A DNA stretch of 33,043 nt, from NCBI GenBank assembly GCA_910588655.1, contig CAJUPJ010000005.1, positions 100,065 to 133,107 on the forward strand, in the 5' to 3' direction. Below the pieces are notes generated by a model, which was not told where the DNA came from, ran no database searches, and was given only the letters and a program-made list of their open reading frames with translations. Source of the DNA: an uncultured Lachnospiraceae bacterium (GTDB taxonomy: Bacteria; Bacillota; Clostridia; Lachnospirales; Lachnospiraceae). The position numbers and the translations under genes are program-made. Within the stretch, counting starts at the first letter, position 1, and each line of letters starts with the position of its first letter. This document shows, one piece after another, positions 24,512-33,018 of this stretch.

Positions 24512-27445
24512 ATGTTTATTAAACTTTTTAAAATGAACCTTGCCAAAGCAAAGAAATCTTATATTTTATTATTCCTTACACTGTCTTTTGGCGTAGCAGC
24601 ACTTATGGTTACATTGCTTATTATACGCTCACAGAAAATGACAGAGGCAGACAGGGTATTACAATCTTTTGGAAATTATGATATTGCTTTTTGCCAGGTT
24701 TCACAGCAGACAGAAGAACTTATAAAAAAAGATACACGTTTCGGGCAAATTGGCACAATTTATGATTACGGCAATATATCCTTTAAAGCCACAGGAAACC
24801 AGCTTACTATAGGTGCATTGGAAAATAAAACCACAGAACGTATGTATTATATAAACCCTGTATATGGAAGATACCCTGAAAAAGAAGGTGAAATCTGTAT
24901 TGACAGGTTTGTTTTAAAATCGAACGGTTTTGAAGAAAAGACTGGACAGACAATAGAGTTTACTTATATAAATAATAATAACCAGCAGGAAACTGTAAAA
25001 TATAAACTTGTCGGAATTATTGAAGTACAGAAACAGGACGACGGGGTTCTCTTCTCCCCAAGAAAATATCCCGAAAACTGGCTTTCTGTAAATAATATGA
25101 ATTATATAGATTACCCTTTTGCATATCTCTATAATAAAGAAGCTGAAACAAAATATACATGCCAGGGAAAGCATTTATTAACTAATGTCCTTGAAAGTGA
25201 AAATTCTGATAATGTCCTGGTTTCTTATTTAGATAATGAATTAATCAGGGAAGAGCTGCATGTTGATTTGGACCATATTTTGGGAAGGGAATGGACTGCT
25301 GCGTGTATTATAGGACGTAATCTGGATTCTGGAAGTATTCCAGATATTTTAAAAACAAATATAGAAAACAGAAGCGTTTCGCCTGATGCTTATACAAGTT
25401 ATTTTATCCCCATTTTTATGCTTTTAATTGGAATAACAGCTTCTTTAGGCATTTTTGATGCAGTTAAAATGTCAACTGAAGAACAAAGGGAAAACTATGG
25501 TATTATAATGGGACTTGGCATGACCGGGCGGCGCATTTTAATATATACAATATTTGAATTTCTGGCAGTATTCTTTATTTCAGTTATAGCTGGCTGGATA
25601 ATTGGAATATTTGCTTATAAAGGGATTTTATGGTTTATTAATACAAACCTGATGGCAATGCTTCCTTCTGCATTTGATATAGACCCGTATTATGAACCAT
25701 ACATTAAAATGGTTACAAAAAGCCCGTATTTCTATTCTGCACTTGTACTTTTTATTGTAACCTGTGCAGGCATATATGGGGCGGCGTCCGATTTGCTTAA
25801 AATGACACCTCTTGGCATGGCGGTTTCCCATATACATAAAAGAAAACATAAAAACATATTAAAATCTGGCGGCAATTTCCCACTGGGCAGGCTGTATACT
25901 GTATTAAACCGCTATACTGGGCGTGAAGCCTTTTTTAACCATTTAATCCCATATATTATAACCAGCATTGTTATGGCAGCAGCAGTTTTTGGTTTTTTAT
26001 TCTTCCATTCCAAATCGGTTTATGACACATCACAAATGACAGAAAAAATACAGGAAGCACGTATTAATGGCATGGATTATTATATGGAACAGACAAAAAT
26101 GATATACTCTGGCTATAACCAGTATATGCACAAAAGCGGCATAACAGAAGATATGTTAAATGAACTGGCAGAAAATAAAGAAACCGTTACAGTTAAAGGC
26201 GTGATAGAAGATTATTCTACTGCACTTTTACTTGACCAGGATGACATGCGCGCCATTATTTTGAAACAGCAGAGTGAATACCCTGAATTATTAAGTAATG
26301 ATGTACATGGAAAGATAGCTTTAAAGGCAAGTCTTAAGAATTTTGAATATATGGGTGTGGACACAGATAAACAGGAGGTATTCCATGTCCCTTCAACCGG
26401 GGTAAGGGATGAAGATATGGAATATTTATCTGGAAAAGTTATATCTGGTGAAATACATCCTGATAAACTCCAGTCTGGTGAAGAGGTTGTTATTGCCGTT
26501 ACAGACAGTGAAACTGGCAATTATTTTAAACCAGGTGACAGCCTTCCATTATATGATTTTATAAGACCAGAAGATTTAGACGAAAGCATTGAGTGGGCAA
26601 AAGGACAGCTTCCAGAGGCATACAAAGACTATAAAGAACATTTTACTGTTACAGTTGACGGCACAACAAAGAAATTTTACTGTTTTGATACAATGAAAAA
26701 GCTTCCAGTTGTAATTGGTGCAGTAGTATATATTGAACCGGACACAGATGGCTCACTTTATTTTGATAATATGAATGGAAAATATACTGTTAATATAATA
26801 ACAGGTAAAGACGCATTTAAGGCATGGGGACTGCCAAACAGGAATTATACAAAAGCAGGTGTTACATTAAAAGAAAATGCAGATTTAAACTCTTTCCGCA
26901 TGAAATGGACAGAAATAATGATTAAAGCTGGTTATATGGAGTCTGTTGATGTTTTCAGCATAATTGAAGAAAAGGAACGTAAGCAGAACCAGGTTATGGC
27001 AATATTTTATTCTGTTATAGGAATACTGCTTATAATATGTGTTTTGTGTACAGGCAATTCCATTGTAATGAGAATTTGCCATATGGCAGAAGAACAGAGG
27101 ACACTGCATCTTCTTGGAATGACAAAAACAAGGCTTCTTGTCCTGTATATAAGAAGATATATATGGCTTTGTGTGGCAGGTGCAATAACCAGCATTTTCC
27201 CTGTAATAATTTATAGCAGCGTTGCAGACCATGCCGTCCAGCTCAGGATGGAAGCATATTATAACAATACTTTCCCTCCGGCGTGGACAGATAAAATTGC
27301 TTTATATAATTTAATGGAGGGCGGACTTTTTATACCTGTGGTCTTTATTGTTTTTATTATCTCCGTAGTGCTTATTACACTGCTTGTTACTGCACAGTCA
27401 CAGCAGATAGGGCGTATTATACAGGAAAAAGAAAAAGAAGAATAA
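24512..27445 (+). CDS. FtsX-family ABC transporter permease with two extracellular domains
   Basis: 977 residues. The topology is duplicated: TM1 (about 17-38), a large outside domain, then three helices (about 297-320, 343-369, 405-427); again TM5 (about 478-500), a second outside domain of about 330 residues, and three helices (about 833-857, 880-902, 936-960). This is the eight-helix FtsX/MacB (type VII) plan, working by mechanotransmission: extrusion, lipoprotein handling, or peptide-antibiotic defence rather than classic import. VKMSTEEQRENYGIIMGLGM and MAEEQRTLHLLGMT are the two cytoplasmic coupling segments. The stop overlaps the ATPase start (TAATG). Substrate unknown. Confidence 0.88.
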   Translation: MFIKLFKMNLAKAKKSYILLFLTLSFGVAALMVTLLIIRSQKMTEADRVLQSFGNYDIAFCQVSQQTEELIKKDTRFGQIGTIYDYGNISFKATGNQLTIGALENKTTERMYYINPVYGRYPEKEGEICIDRFVLKSNGFEEKTGQTIEFTYINNNNQQETVKYKLVGIIEVQKQDDGVLFSPRKYPENWLSVNNMNYIDYPFAYLYNKEAETKYTCQGKHLLTNVLESENSDNVLVSYLDNELIREELHVDLDHILGREWTAACIIGRNLDSGSIPDILKTNIENRSVSPDAYTSYFIPIFMLLIGITASLGIFDAVKMSTEEQRENYGIIMGLGMTGRRILIYTIFEFLAVFFISVIAGWIIGIFAYKGILWFINTNLMAMLPSAFDIDPYYEPYIKMVTKSPYFYSALVLFIVTCAGIYGAASDLLKMTPLGMAVSHIHKRKHKNILKSGGNFPLGRLYTVLNRYTGREAFFNHLIPYIITSIVMAAAVFGFLFFHSKSVYDTSQMTEKIQEARINGMDYYMEQTKMIYSGYNQYMHKSGITEDMLNELAENKETVTVKGVIEDYSTALLLDQDDMRAIILKQQSEYPELLSNDVHGKIALKASLKNFEYMGVDTDKQEVFHVPSTGVRDEDMEYLSGKVISGEIHPDKLQSGEEVVIAVTDSETGNYFKPGDSLPLYDFIRPEDLDESIEWAKGQLPEAYKDYKEHFTVTVDGTTKKFYCFDTMKKLPVVIGAVVYIEPDTDGSLYFDNMNGKYTVNIITGKDAFKAWGLPNRNYTKAGVTLKENADLNSFRMKWTEIMIKAGYMESVDVFSIIEEKERKQNQVMAIFYSVIGILLIICVLCTGNSIVMRICHMAEEQRTLHLLGMTKTRLLVLYIRRYIWLCVAGAITSIFPVIIYSSVADHAVQLRMEAYYNNTFPPAWTDKIALYNLMEGGLFIPVVFIVFIISVVLITLLVTAQSQQIGRIIQEKEKEE

Positions 27446-28119
27446 TGGGGGTTTTTATGAAAGAAATATTTAAAGTGTCAGGTCTTGTAAAAGAGTATGG
27501 CAAAGGCGGAGGAAAAGTAACTGCATTATCTAATATGGATTTAAAGATAAATGAAGGCGGATTAATTGCAATTACTGGTGCAAGTGGAAGTGGCAAATCA
27601 ACTCTGCTTCATATACTTGGTGCAATGGACAAGCCAACTTCTGGTGAAGTCTGCTTCTATGGCAAAGACATAAGCAAATTTTCTGTAAAAGAAGCTGCTG
27701 CATACCGTTGCCAGAATGTTGGTTTTGTATTCCAGAATTTTAAACTGGTTGAAGAACTGGATGTAAAGGAAAATATATTACTGCCTGTAATGATTGCAAA
27801 GAAAAAAGCAGACGTGGAATACTATAATACACTTATAGAAATGACAGGTCTTAAAGAAAGGCAGACACATCTTCCAAGTGAATTATCAGGCGGGCAGAAA
27901 CAGCGTGCAGCAATTGCAAGGGCATTAATAAACAAACCTGATGTGATTATGGCAGATGAGCCTACAGGAAACCTTGACCAGGCAACAAGCATGGAAATAA
28001 TGCAGATTTTCACAGAAATACATAAACAGGGCAAAACCATTATTATAGTTACACATGATGCTAATATTGCAGGACAGTGCCAGCATGAAATTAAAATATC
28101 AGATGGCAGAATTATATAA
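27445..28119 (+). CDS. ABC transporter ATPase, MacB/LolD type
   Basis: 224 residues, energising the FtsX-type permease encoded just before it. Walker A GASGSGKST (45-53), Q-loop FVFQN (Gln97), signature LSGGQ (147-151), Walker B VIMADEPTGNLD (167-178) and switch His204 are all intact; the DEPTGNLD wording is typical of the MacB/LolD/BceA group. The start at 27445 overlaps the permease stop by one base; a second ATG at 27457 is preceded by GGGGG and cannot be excluded. Ends before a hairpin at 28169. Confidence 0.93.
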   Translation: MGVFMKEIFKVSGLVKEYGKGGGKVTALSNMDLKINEGGLIAITGASGSGKSTLLHILGAMDKPTSGEVCFYGKDISKFSVKEAAAYRCQNVGFVFQNFKLVEELDVKENILLPVMIAKKKADVEYYNTLIEMTGLKERQTHLPSELSGGQKQRAAIARALINKPDVIMADEPTGNLDQATSMEIMQIFTEIHKQGKTIIIVTHDANIAGQCQHEIKISDGRII

Positions 28120-28168
28120 AACTATAAAAGTATACTGCTGGAATGCTGGAAACGTTCTTGCATTTAAA

Positions 28169-28191
28169 ACGCCAGCTTTATAAGCTGGCGT
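28169..28191. terminator. Hairpin between convergent ABC and deacetylase genes
   Basis: Perfect 10-bp stem ACGCCAGCTT / AAGCTGGCGT with a 3-base loop. On the minus strand four T follow; on the plus strand only AAA. Best read as the deacetylase terminator that may also stop the ABC operon. Confidence 0.65.
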
Positions 28192-28210
28192 AAACTGCCC
28201 TTATGTCTAT

Positions 28211-29263
28211 TTATATACGGAACTCTGCCTTAATACTGAATTTCACTTCATTACTTGTTGTAATGCAGTATTTCCTTGTAGAACCTGCTACTGCTGTTAC
28301 TGTATAAGTACCTGGCTCTGTTGCCTTTTCAACAATCTTTCCTTTGGAATTTTTAAAAATATATTTTATATCTGCATTTTTATTGGTATTTTTTATTATT
28401 CTTACTTCTGCTGCCCTGCCATCATATACTTTATCAGGACATTCAATCTTTAAAGTACCCTTTTCAAGTGCAAATTCATCAAGAGTCCCAAAACGGTACT
28501 TTTTCTTCTCAAGATATGTTAATACATCATCCAGTGCCTCACAATTTGAACTTGAAATATTATGTATAAGCGGAAGCGCCCCTTTATGGTAATTATCTTT
28601 AAAATGTTTTACAACATAATCCTTTCCAGGCTGGTTATTTACATCATAATCATAATATGCCATGCTCCATAAAATTGTGCTGTAACCCATGTCCTTAGTT
28701 ACCTTAAGGCTTCTTTCACTGAATTCACCCATCGGAGGGCGTATGAAAGGGTCTAACTCACATCCTGTTACCTTTTTAAATGCTTCTTCACAATCCTTTA
28801 TCTCTTTTTTTATTTCTTGTACAGACCTGCCAGGAAGGCTTGGGTGTGTACTTGTATGGTTGCCTGCCAGATGCCCCTGCTTCTTCATCTTTTTTACAAG
28901 TGAAGGATTACTTTCAATAAATGGCTTTGTCAGAAAAAATATTGCCTTTGCATTATGTTTTTTTAACGTTTTTAAAATCTTTTTAGTATAGCCATTTTCA
29001 TACCCGCAGTCAAATGAAAGATAAATAACCTTTTCATCTGTTTCTATATTCTGGAAAAATGCTTTATACTTTGATAAATCCACTCCAGTGGGTATTCCGC
29101 CTCCTGCTTTTTCATGTCCGCTTTTCCTGACAATATACCATTCATACTTAGAATTTGGATATCTGGAATAATCAGTCTTACCAGCAGAAACCTGTACAGC
29201 CAGCAGTAAACAGAGCAATATACTTAGAATTATCCTAATAAAACTGTGTCTTTTCCTGTCCAT
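28211..29263 (-). CDS. Polysaccharide deacetylase, PdaA-like, secreted
   Basis: Family 4 carbohydrate esterase, probably acting on peptidoglycan N-acetyl sugars; the PdaA subgroup makes muramic delta-lactam in spore cortex. 350 residues: signal peptide (about 1-27), NodB domain with SFDCGYENG (catalytic Asp85), the zinc motif GNHTSTHPS (His136 and His140), RPPMGEFS (Arg175) and LIHNIS (His234). A C-terminal stretch of about 80 residues (IKIECPDKVYDGRAAEVRI to the end) looks like an Ig-like wall-binding domain, an addition to the basic family length. Single gene; the ribosome binding site is weak (GGGGATGG). The sporulation role is inferred. Confidence 0.88.
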   Translation of the reverse strand: MDRKRHSFIRIILSILLCLLLAVQVSAGKTDYSRYPNSKYEWYIVRKSGHEKAGGGIPTGVDLSKYKAFFQNIETDEKVIYLSFDCGYENGYTKKILKTLKKHNAKAIFFLTKPFIESNPSLVKKMKKQGHLAGNHTSTHPSLPGRSVQEIKKEIKDCEEAFKKVTGCELDPFIRPPMGEFSERSLKVTKDMGYSTILWSMAYYDYDVNNQPGKDYVVKHFKDNYHKGALPLIHNISSSNCEALDDVLTYLEKKKYRFGTLDEFALEKGTLKIECPDKVYDGRAAEVRIIKNTNKNADIKYIFKNSKGKIVEKATEPGTYTVTAVAGSTRKYCITTSNEVKFSIKAEFRI

Positions 29264-29376
29264 TTTACCATCCCCGTTCCCTTATACTTATTATATGGAT
29301 AATTCTAACATATGCAGTACCTGTTTACAATTACGAAAGTGTTACAATTCTTTTAAATCAAATGCCCTGTAGCACC

Positions 29377-30198
29377 TTATAAAATGCCCCTCTGCCTTGT
29401 TACCTCATACATTAATACAGAAGCTGCACAACTTACATTAAACGAGGTTGCATATGATTTGCCAGACATAGGTATAGTGCATAAAACATCACAATATTCC
29501 TTAAATGCCTTATTCAGACCCATAGTTTCATTGCCCATCATCAGCATTAAAGGTACTTTTAAATCCACATTATAAACTGGATTTTCCTTGTGTGCTGTAG
29601 TTCCCACAACAGAAAAACCTGGATATTCCATTTTTAATTTTTCAACATAAGCATAAAGCATGTTATTATCATTAACCCTTATTACTGGCAGGTTAAAAAA
29701 AGACCCCATAGCAGAAACAACAACATCTGGCTCATATAAATCTACAGCATGTCCTGTAATAATTAACATATCTGCACCAAGCGCATCACAGGAACGTATC
29801 ATAGTGCCTAAATTCCCTTTATTAGATGGGCGGTCAAATAAAACAATAAAGGGGGTTTTTGAAAGTTTTATATTGCCAAGGCAGTCCCTGCGCATTTCAA
29901 TAACTGCCATTAATTCTGAGGTATCTTCCTTGCCACTTAACTCCTTTAAAAGCTCTGGCGTAAGGCAGTAATTTACCTCCGTCTTAACATTTGAAATCAT
30001 CTCCCTTGCCCAGCCTGATAAATTGTTACTATCATAAATTAAAGATTTTATATTCCATCCATTCTTTACTGCTTCTTTTAAGCTGCGCACACCCTCAACC
30101 AGAAATTCGTTATACTTATACCTTTTATTCCTGTTTGTTTTTAAAACCTCAAATCTCTGGTAATAATTATTTTTATTATTTATATAAATTTCTTTCAT
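29377..30198 (-). CDS. TrmH/SpoU-family RNA 2'-O-methyltransferase
   Basis: 273 residues. The N-terminal part (about 1-100) is an RNA-binding domain of the L30e/SpoU_sub_bind type (FLVEGVRSLKEAV). The knotted SPOUT catalytic domain shows the three family motifs: 1, NKGNLGTMIRSCDALGAD (126-143; Arg135); 2, LMMGNETMGL (219-228); 3, IPMSGKSYATSFNVSCAA (242-259; Asn254). It methylates rRNA or tRNA; the target cannot be told, and relatives include RlmB and the thiostrepton-resistance enzyme TsnR. GGAGG precedes the ATG by 7 bases. The 38-base gap after the Nudix gene suggests co-transcription. Confidence 0.88.
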   Translation of the reverse strand: MKEIYINNKNNYYQRFEVLKTNRNKRYKYNEFLVEGVRSLKEAVKNGWNIKSLIYDSNNLSGWAREMISNVKTEVNYCLTPELLKELSGKEDTSELMAVIEMRRDCLGNIKLSKTPFIVLFDRPSNKGNLGTMIRSCDALGADMLIITGHAVDLYEPDVVVSAMGSFFNLPVIRVNDNNMLYAYVEKLKMEYPGFSVVGTTAHKENPVYNVDLKVPLMLMMGNETMGLNKAFKEYCDVLCTIPMSGKSYATSFNVSCAASVLMYEVTRQRGIL

Positions 30199-30236
30199 TT
30201 AATTTCCTCCAAATATGCCAGCCCGCAAAATAAAGC

Positions 30237-30650
30237 CTATTTCAAAAGCTGTTCCTTTGCCATTTCAACATGCATAAGAATATGCCCTATATTCCCCTCC
30301 CCTGCATATTTTCCACTATCAAAAAAATCATTATCCAACGAAGACCAGTACAGTTCATTCTCATCACCAGAAACCTCAATACATTTATTTAACCTGCCAA
30401 CATAAACTTCAACATAACATTCATCCAGATAATAGTAAAAATCCATTAAATGCGTAAGGAGAATATCCTCCCTGCCAATTGAGGTTTCTTCCTTAAGTTC
30501 CCTGTAGGCTGCATCAATACCAGGCTCTCCAGGCTCAATTTTACCACCTGTAAAATTCCCAAGACCCTTATATGGATTTTTCAGACGTTTACACATCAAT
30601 AATTTTTCCCTGTTTTCATCAAATACAACAAGCAGATTATATCCCTGCAT
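30237..30650 (-). CDS. Nudix hydrolase
   Basis: 137 residues. Hydrolyses a nucleoside diphosphate linked to another moiety; MutT-like cleaning of oxidised dNTP is possible. The Nudix box G-x5-E-x7-REUxEExGU is seen from Gly36 to Ile58 (GGKIEPGE, then RELKEETSI), with the usual final Gly replaced by Ser57. The metal-binding RELKEE glutamates are intact. ATG at 30650 with AGGAG 6 bases upstream. Probably in an operon with the following TrmH-family gene. Confidence 0.88.
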   Translation of the reverse strand: MQGYNLLVVFDENREKLLMCKRLKNPYKGLGNFTGGKIEPGEPGIDAAYRELKEETSIGREDILLTHLMDFYYYLDECYVEVYVGRLNKCIEVSGDENELYWSSLDNDFFDSGKYAGEGNIGHILMHVEMAKEQLLK

Positions 30651-30795
30651 AATATTCTCCTATATTTAATAAATAAAGCTAAACCCAGGACACAGCTAAA
30701 TTTACTTTAATCCTTCACTTATTTTAACTTTTTGTTTTAGTGGTTTATTTTAGTTATCTGTCTTTATAGTTATTTGCCCCTATAATCTTTTGTCC

Positions 30796-31230
30796 TTATA
30801 GTTTTTTAGTAAAACAAATAATCCTGTTTGCTTCCGTAAAGCCAACAGCCTTATGAAATTTGAAGCTAATTGCATTATCTAATTCACAGTCACTAGCAAA
30901 CTCCTTGCATACCTTTATACGTGCCCAGTCCTCACAGCACAGCAAAAGTTCCTTTGCATAACCCTTATGCCTGTAACCCTCCTTTACGAAAATTCCTTCC
31001 AGATATCCTACAGGACTTGTTTCTGCTCCCTCTACGTAATCATGCCTTAACTGGCACTGGGCAAACCCTATAGGAATATCCCCTTCATATTTAATAAAAA
31101 CCCTGGCATCCTCTTTTAAAACAATCTCCGAAAACTCATATATTAAATCTTCAACAGAATTACCATCCCACAACAGAACTGCTAAACTTGCTATTATATC
31201 TACATAATTTTCATCTGCCTCTATTATCAT
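30796..31230 (-). CDS. GNAT acetyltransferase, aminoglycoside 6'-N-acetyltransferase-like
   Basis: 144 residues. The GNAT acetyl-CoA motif A is YLEGIFVKEGYRHKGYAKEL (77-96; Arg87, Gly90, Ala92). The wider pattern, YVEGAETSPVGYLEGIFV, then FASDCELDNAISFKFHKAVG and RIICFTKKL at the extreme C-terminus, is that of AAC(6')-I enzymes, which acetylate the 6'-amino group of aminoglycosides. Chromosomal homologues often have other or weak activities, so resistance is not proven. GGAGG precedes the ATG by 8 bases. The gene begins 93 bases from palindromic element D. Confidence 0.82.
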   Translation of the reverse strand: MIIEADENYVDIIASLAVLLWDGNSVEDLIYEFSEIVLKEDARVFIKYEGDIPIGFAQCQLRHDYVEGAETSPVGYLEGIFVKEGYRHKGYAKELLLCCEDWARIKVCKEFASDCELDNAISFKFHKAVGFTEANRIICFTKKL

Positions 31231-31323
31231 TCACTATACCTCCAAAATTTAAGCCCAAATATTAGCAATAAAAATATTTTATCATAATAATATAAACAAA
31301 TCCAGTTTAAAGGTTATAATAAG

Positions 31324-31602
31324 ATAATTTCCAGTTATCTTTTGTTGTTTGGATTGACGGACGGTTTCTGTGCCAGAGCCAGAATATTCCGTACAGGGGT
31401 ACGCTTCCGCTACGTTAACCCACGCAGCGGCACATAAAGCCCATATGTCCCAAAAGAAACCAAAGTTTCCTCTGTTACATATGGGCTTAAATGCCGGCGG
31501 TGTTAAAGTACCCCTTTTACGGAATAATTCATGGCATCTGGCACACAAAACCTGTCACCAGCAGCCTGTAATAAAACACAAAATAAAAGGATAACTGGAA
31601 AT
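31324..31602. repeat. Palindromic element D
   Basis: Ends ATAATTTCCAGTTAT (31324-31338) and ATAACTGGAAAT (31591-31602). It aligns with the reverse complement of element B across the subterminal box GACGGACGGTTTCTGTGCCA, the arm CAGAATATTCCGTACAGGGG, the core CCGCTACGTTAACCCACGCA with GGCACATAAAGCCC, and GGGCTTAAATGCCGG. The apical stem AAGCCCATATGT / ACATATGGGCTT (31437-31448 with 31477-31488) pairs perfectly but differs from B beyond its first five bases. Open frames inside have no binding sites and are rejected as genes. Confidence 0.9.
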
Positions 31603-31725
31603 GGGGAGGAGAGAAGTTATTCTGCTAGTCACTTATAGACATGTGTAATAATTATTGTTATACAAAGATTAATATAAAAATGACACCACTGTACTTCCGT
31701 CCGTCTAAATCTCCTGCCCCACACC
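31603..31725. other. Conserved spacer between palindromes D and E
   Basis: 123 bp without a gene. It shares TTATTCTGCTAGTCAC (31617-31632) and a GTCTAAATC block near 31702-31711 with the A-B spacer (inverted there). Its own ends are complementary (GGGGAGGAGA near 31603 and TCTCCTGCCCC near 31710-31720), so D, spacer and E together could form three successive hairpins. Confidence 0.7.
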
Positions 31726-32036
31726 ATAATTTTCGGTTATAATATCTATTTTGTATATATATTATATTTTTTGTGGTTTGCTGGTGTACAGCAGGTTTTA
31801 GGTGTTCCATCTAATATTATTACATGACAGGGGCACTTCAGCACCGCCAGTGTTTGTATCACGTTTTAAATATAAAAAAGGAACGGCAGTTTCTTTTTTA
31901 TATTTAGGGATACTATGCACTGCTGCGTGGGCTGACGTAGCGGTTTGTAGGGGCGTGCCCTGGAATGGAATAATTTAGTGGAACACCAGAAACTCTGCGT
32001 CCACCCATACAAAAACACAGGATAAGCAGAAACCAT
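31726..32036. repeat. Palindromic element E
   Basis: Ends ATAATTTTCGGTTAT (31726-31740) and a degenerate ATAAGCAGAAACCAT (32022-32036). It contains the family blocks GTGTTCCATCTAATATTATT, ACAGGGGCAC, CGTGCCCTGGAATGGAATAA and GAACACCAGAAACTCTGCGT. Read on the minus strand it carries the core (CCGCTACGTCAGCCCACGCA, 31922-31941 region). The apical stem TAAATATAAAAAAG / CTTTTTTATATTTA (31867-31880 with 31893-31906) is a perfect 14 bp and unrelated in sequence to those of B and D. Confidence 0.88.
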
Positions 32037-32049
32037 CCACAATCAATTA

Positions 32050-32078
32050 TTGACATTATTATTAAATTACCATAGAAT
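32050..32078 (+). promoter_or_regulatory. Predicted sigma-A promoter for the CvfB-like gene
   Basis: Perfect TTGACA (32050-32055), 17-base spacer, TAGAAT (32073-32078), about 60 bases before the ATG at 32138 and 13 bases after palindromic element E. Confidence 0.78.
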
Positions 32079-32137
32079 ATTAGTTACATGTTATTTAGGA
32101 ATTTTTGGTTATTTTTTAGAATTTATGGAGATTAATT

Positions 32138-32986
32138 ATGAAACAGAAAATAGAACTTGGCAAAACCCAGGAACTTATTGTTACTAAAGAAACAAATTTT
32201 GGCGTATACTTAAATACCCCTGGTGGTGATGAAACATGCCACATACTGCTACCCAAATCACAAGTCCCAGAAGGGACAAAACTTAAGGATGCCCTAGAAG
32301 TTTTTGTGTACAAAGATTCAGAGGACAGACCTATTGCAACCACACAGAAGGCATTAATTGAACTTGGCGGTATCGCGCGCCTTTATGTTAAGGAAATATC
32401 ACATATTGGTGCATTTCTTGACTGGGGGCTTTCTAAAGACCTTCTGCTGCCTTTTAAAGAATGGCTTTATGAAGTAAAACAGGGCGATGAAGTTTTAGTT
32501 ACTCTATACCTTGATAAAAGTGAAAGGCTTTGTGCCTCTATGAAAGTTTATGAACTTTTAAGATGTGATTCACCTTATAACAAAGACGATGAAGTTGATG
32601 GAAGGGTATATGAAACCAGTGATAACTTTGGTGTATTTATTGCTGTTGATGACAAATATTCAGCCCTTCTTCCAAAGAAAGAAGTATTTGAAACATACCA
32701 TATTAACCAGCAGGTACATGCAAGGGTGGCACAGGTTCTTGAAGATGGAAGGCTTACATTAAGCGTTAAAAAGAAAATACCTGAACAGATGAATGAAGAT
32801 GCAGAATATATTTTTAAATGCCTTAAGGATGCTGGCGGCTTTCTTCCATTTAATGACAAAAGTGACCCAAAAGATATTAAAAACCAGTTCCATATGAGTA
32901 AAAATGCCTATAAACGTGCTATTGGGCATCTCCTGAAAGACCACCTTATTACTATTGAAAATGATGGAATACACATGGTCTGTTAA
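32138..32986 (+). CDS. cvfB: CvfB/YitL-like S1 RNA-binding protein
   Basis: 282 residues. Three S1-type beta-barrels follow one another (about 1-65, 75-140 and 148-212, the last with DNFGVFIAVDDKYSALLPKKE and VLEDGRLTLSVKKK). A C-terminal winged-helix domain (about 218-282, FHMSKNAYKRAIGHLLKD) matches the CvfB plan. CvfB was described as an RNA-binding regulator of virulence factors in Staphylococcus; in this organism the role is unknown. GGAG lies about 8 bases before the ATG. Single gene with its own promoter and terminator. Confidence 0.9.
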   Translation: MKQKIELGKTQELIVTKETNFGVYLNTPGGDETCHILLPKSQVPEGTKLKDALEVFVYKDSEDRPIATTQKALIELGGIARLYVKEISHIGAFLDWGLSKDLLLPFKEWLYEVKQGDEVLVTLYLDKSERLCASMKVYELLRCDSPYNKDDEVDGRVYETSDNFGVFIAVDDKYSALLPKKEVFETYHINQQVHARVAQVLEDGRLTLSVKKKIPEQMNEDAEYIFKCLKDAGGFLPFNDKSDPKDIKNQFHMSKNAYKRAIGHLLKDHLITIENDGIHMVC

Positions 32987-32995
32987 TAAAATCAG

Positions 32996-33018
32996 AACCA
33001 CCCGTAAAACGGGTGGTT
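32996..33018 (+). terminator. Terminator-like hairpin after the CvfB-like gene
   Basis: Perfect 10-bp stem AACCACCCGT / ACGGGTGGTT with a 3-base loop, 10 bases after the stop codon. It is followed by TGCTCTGCGG, not a clean T run, so termination strength is uncertain. The sequence beyond it (CTGCGGCTAAAAGCC) begins another possible hairpin cut by the window edge. Confidence 0.65.
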
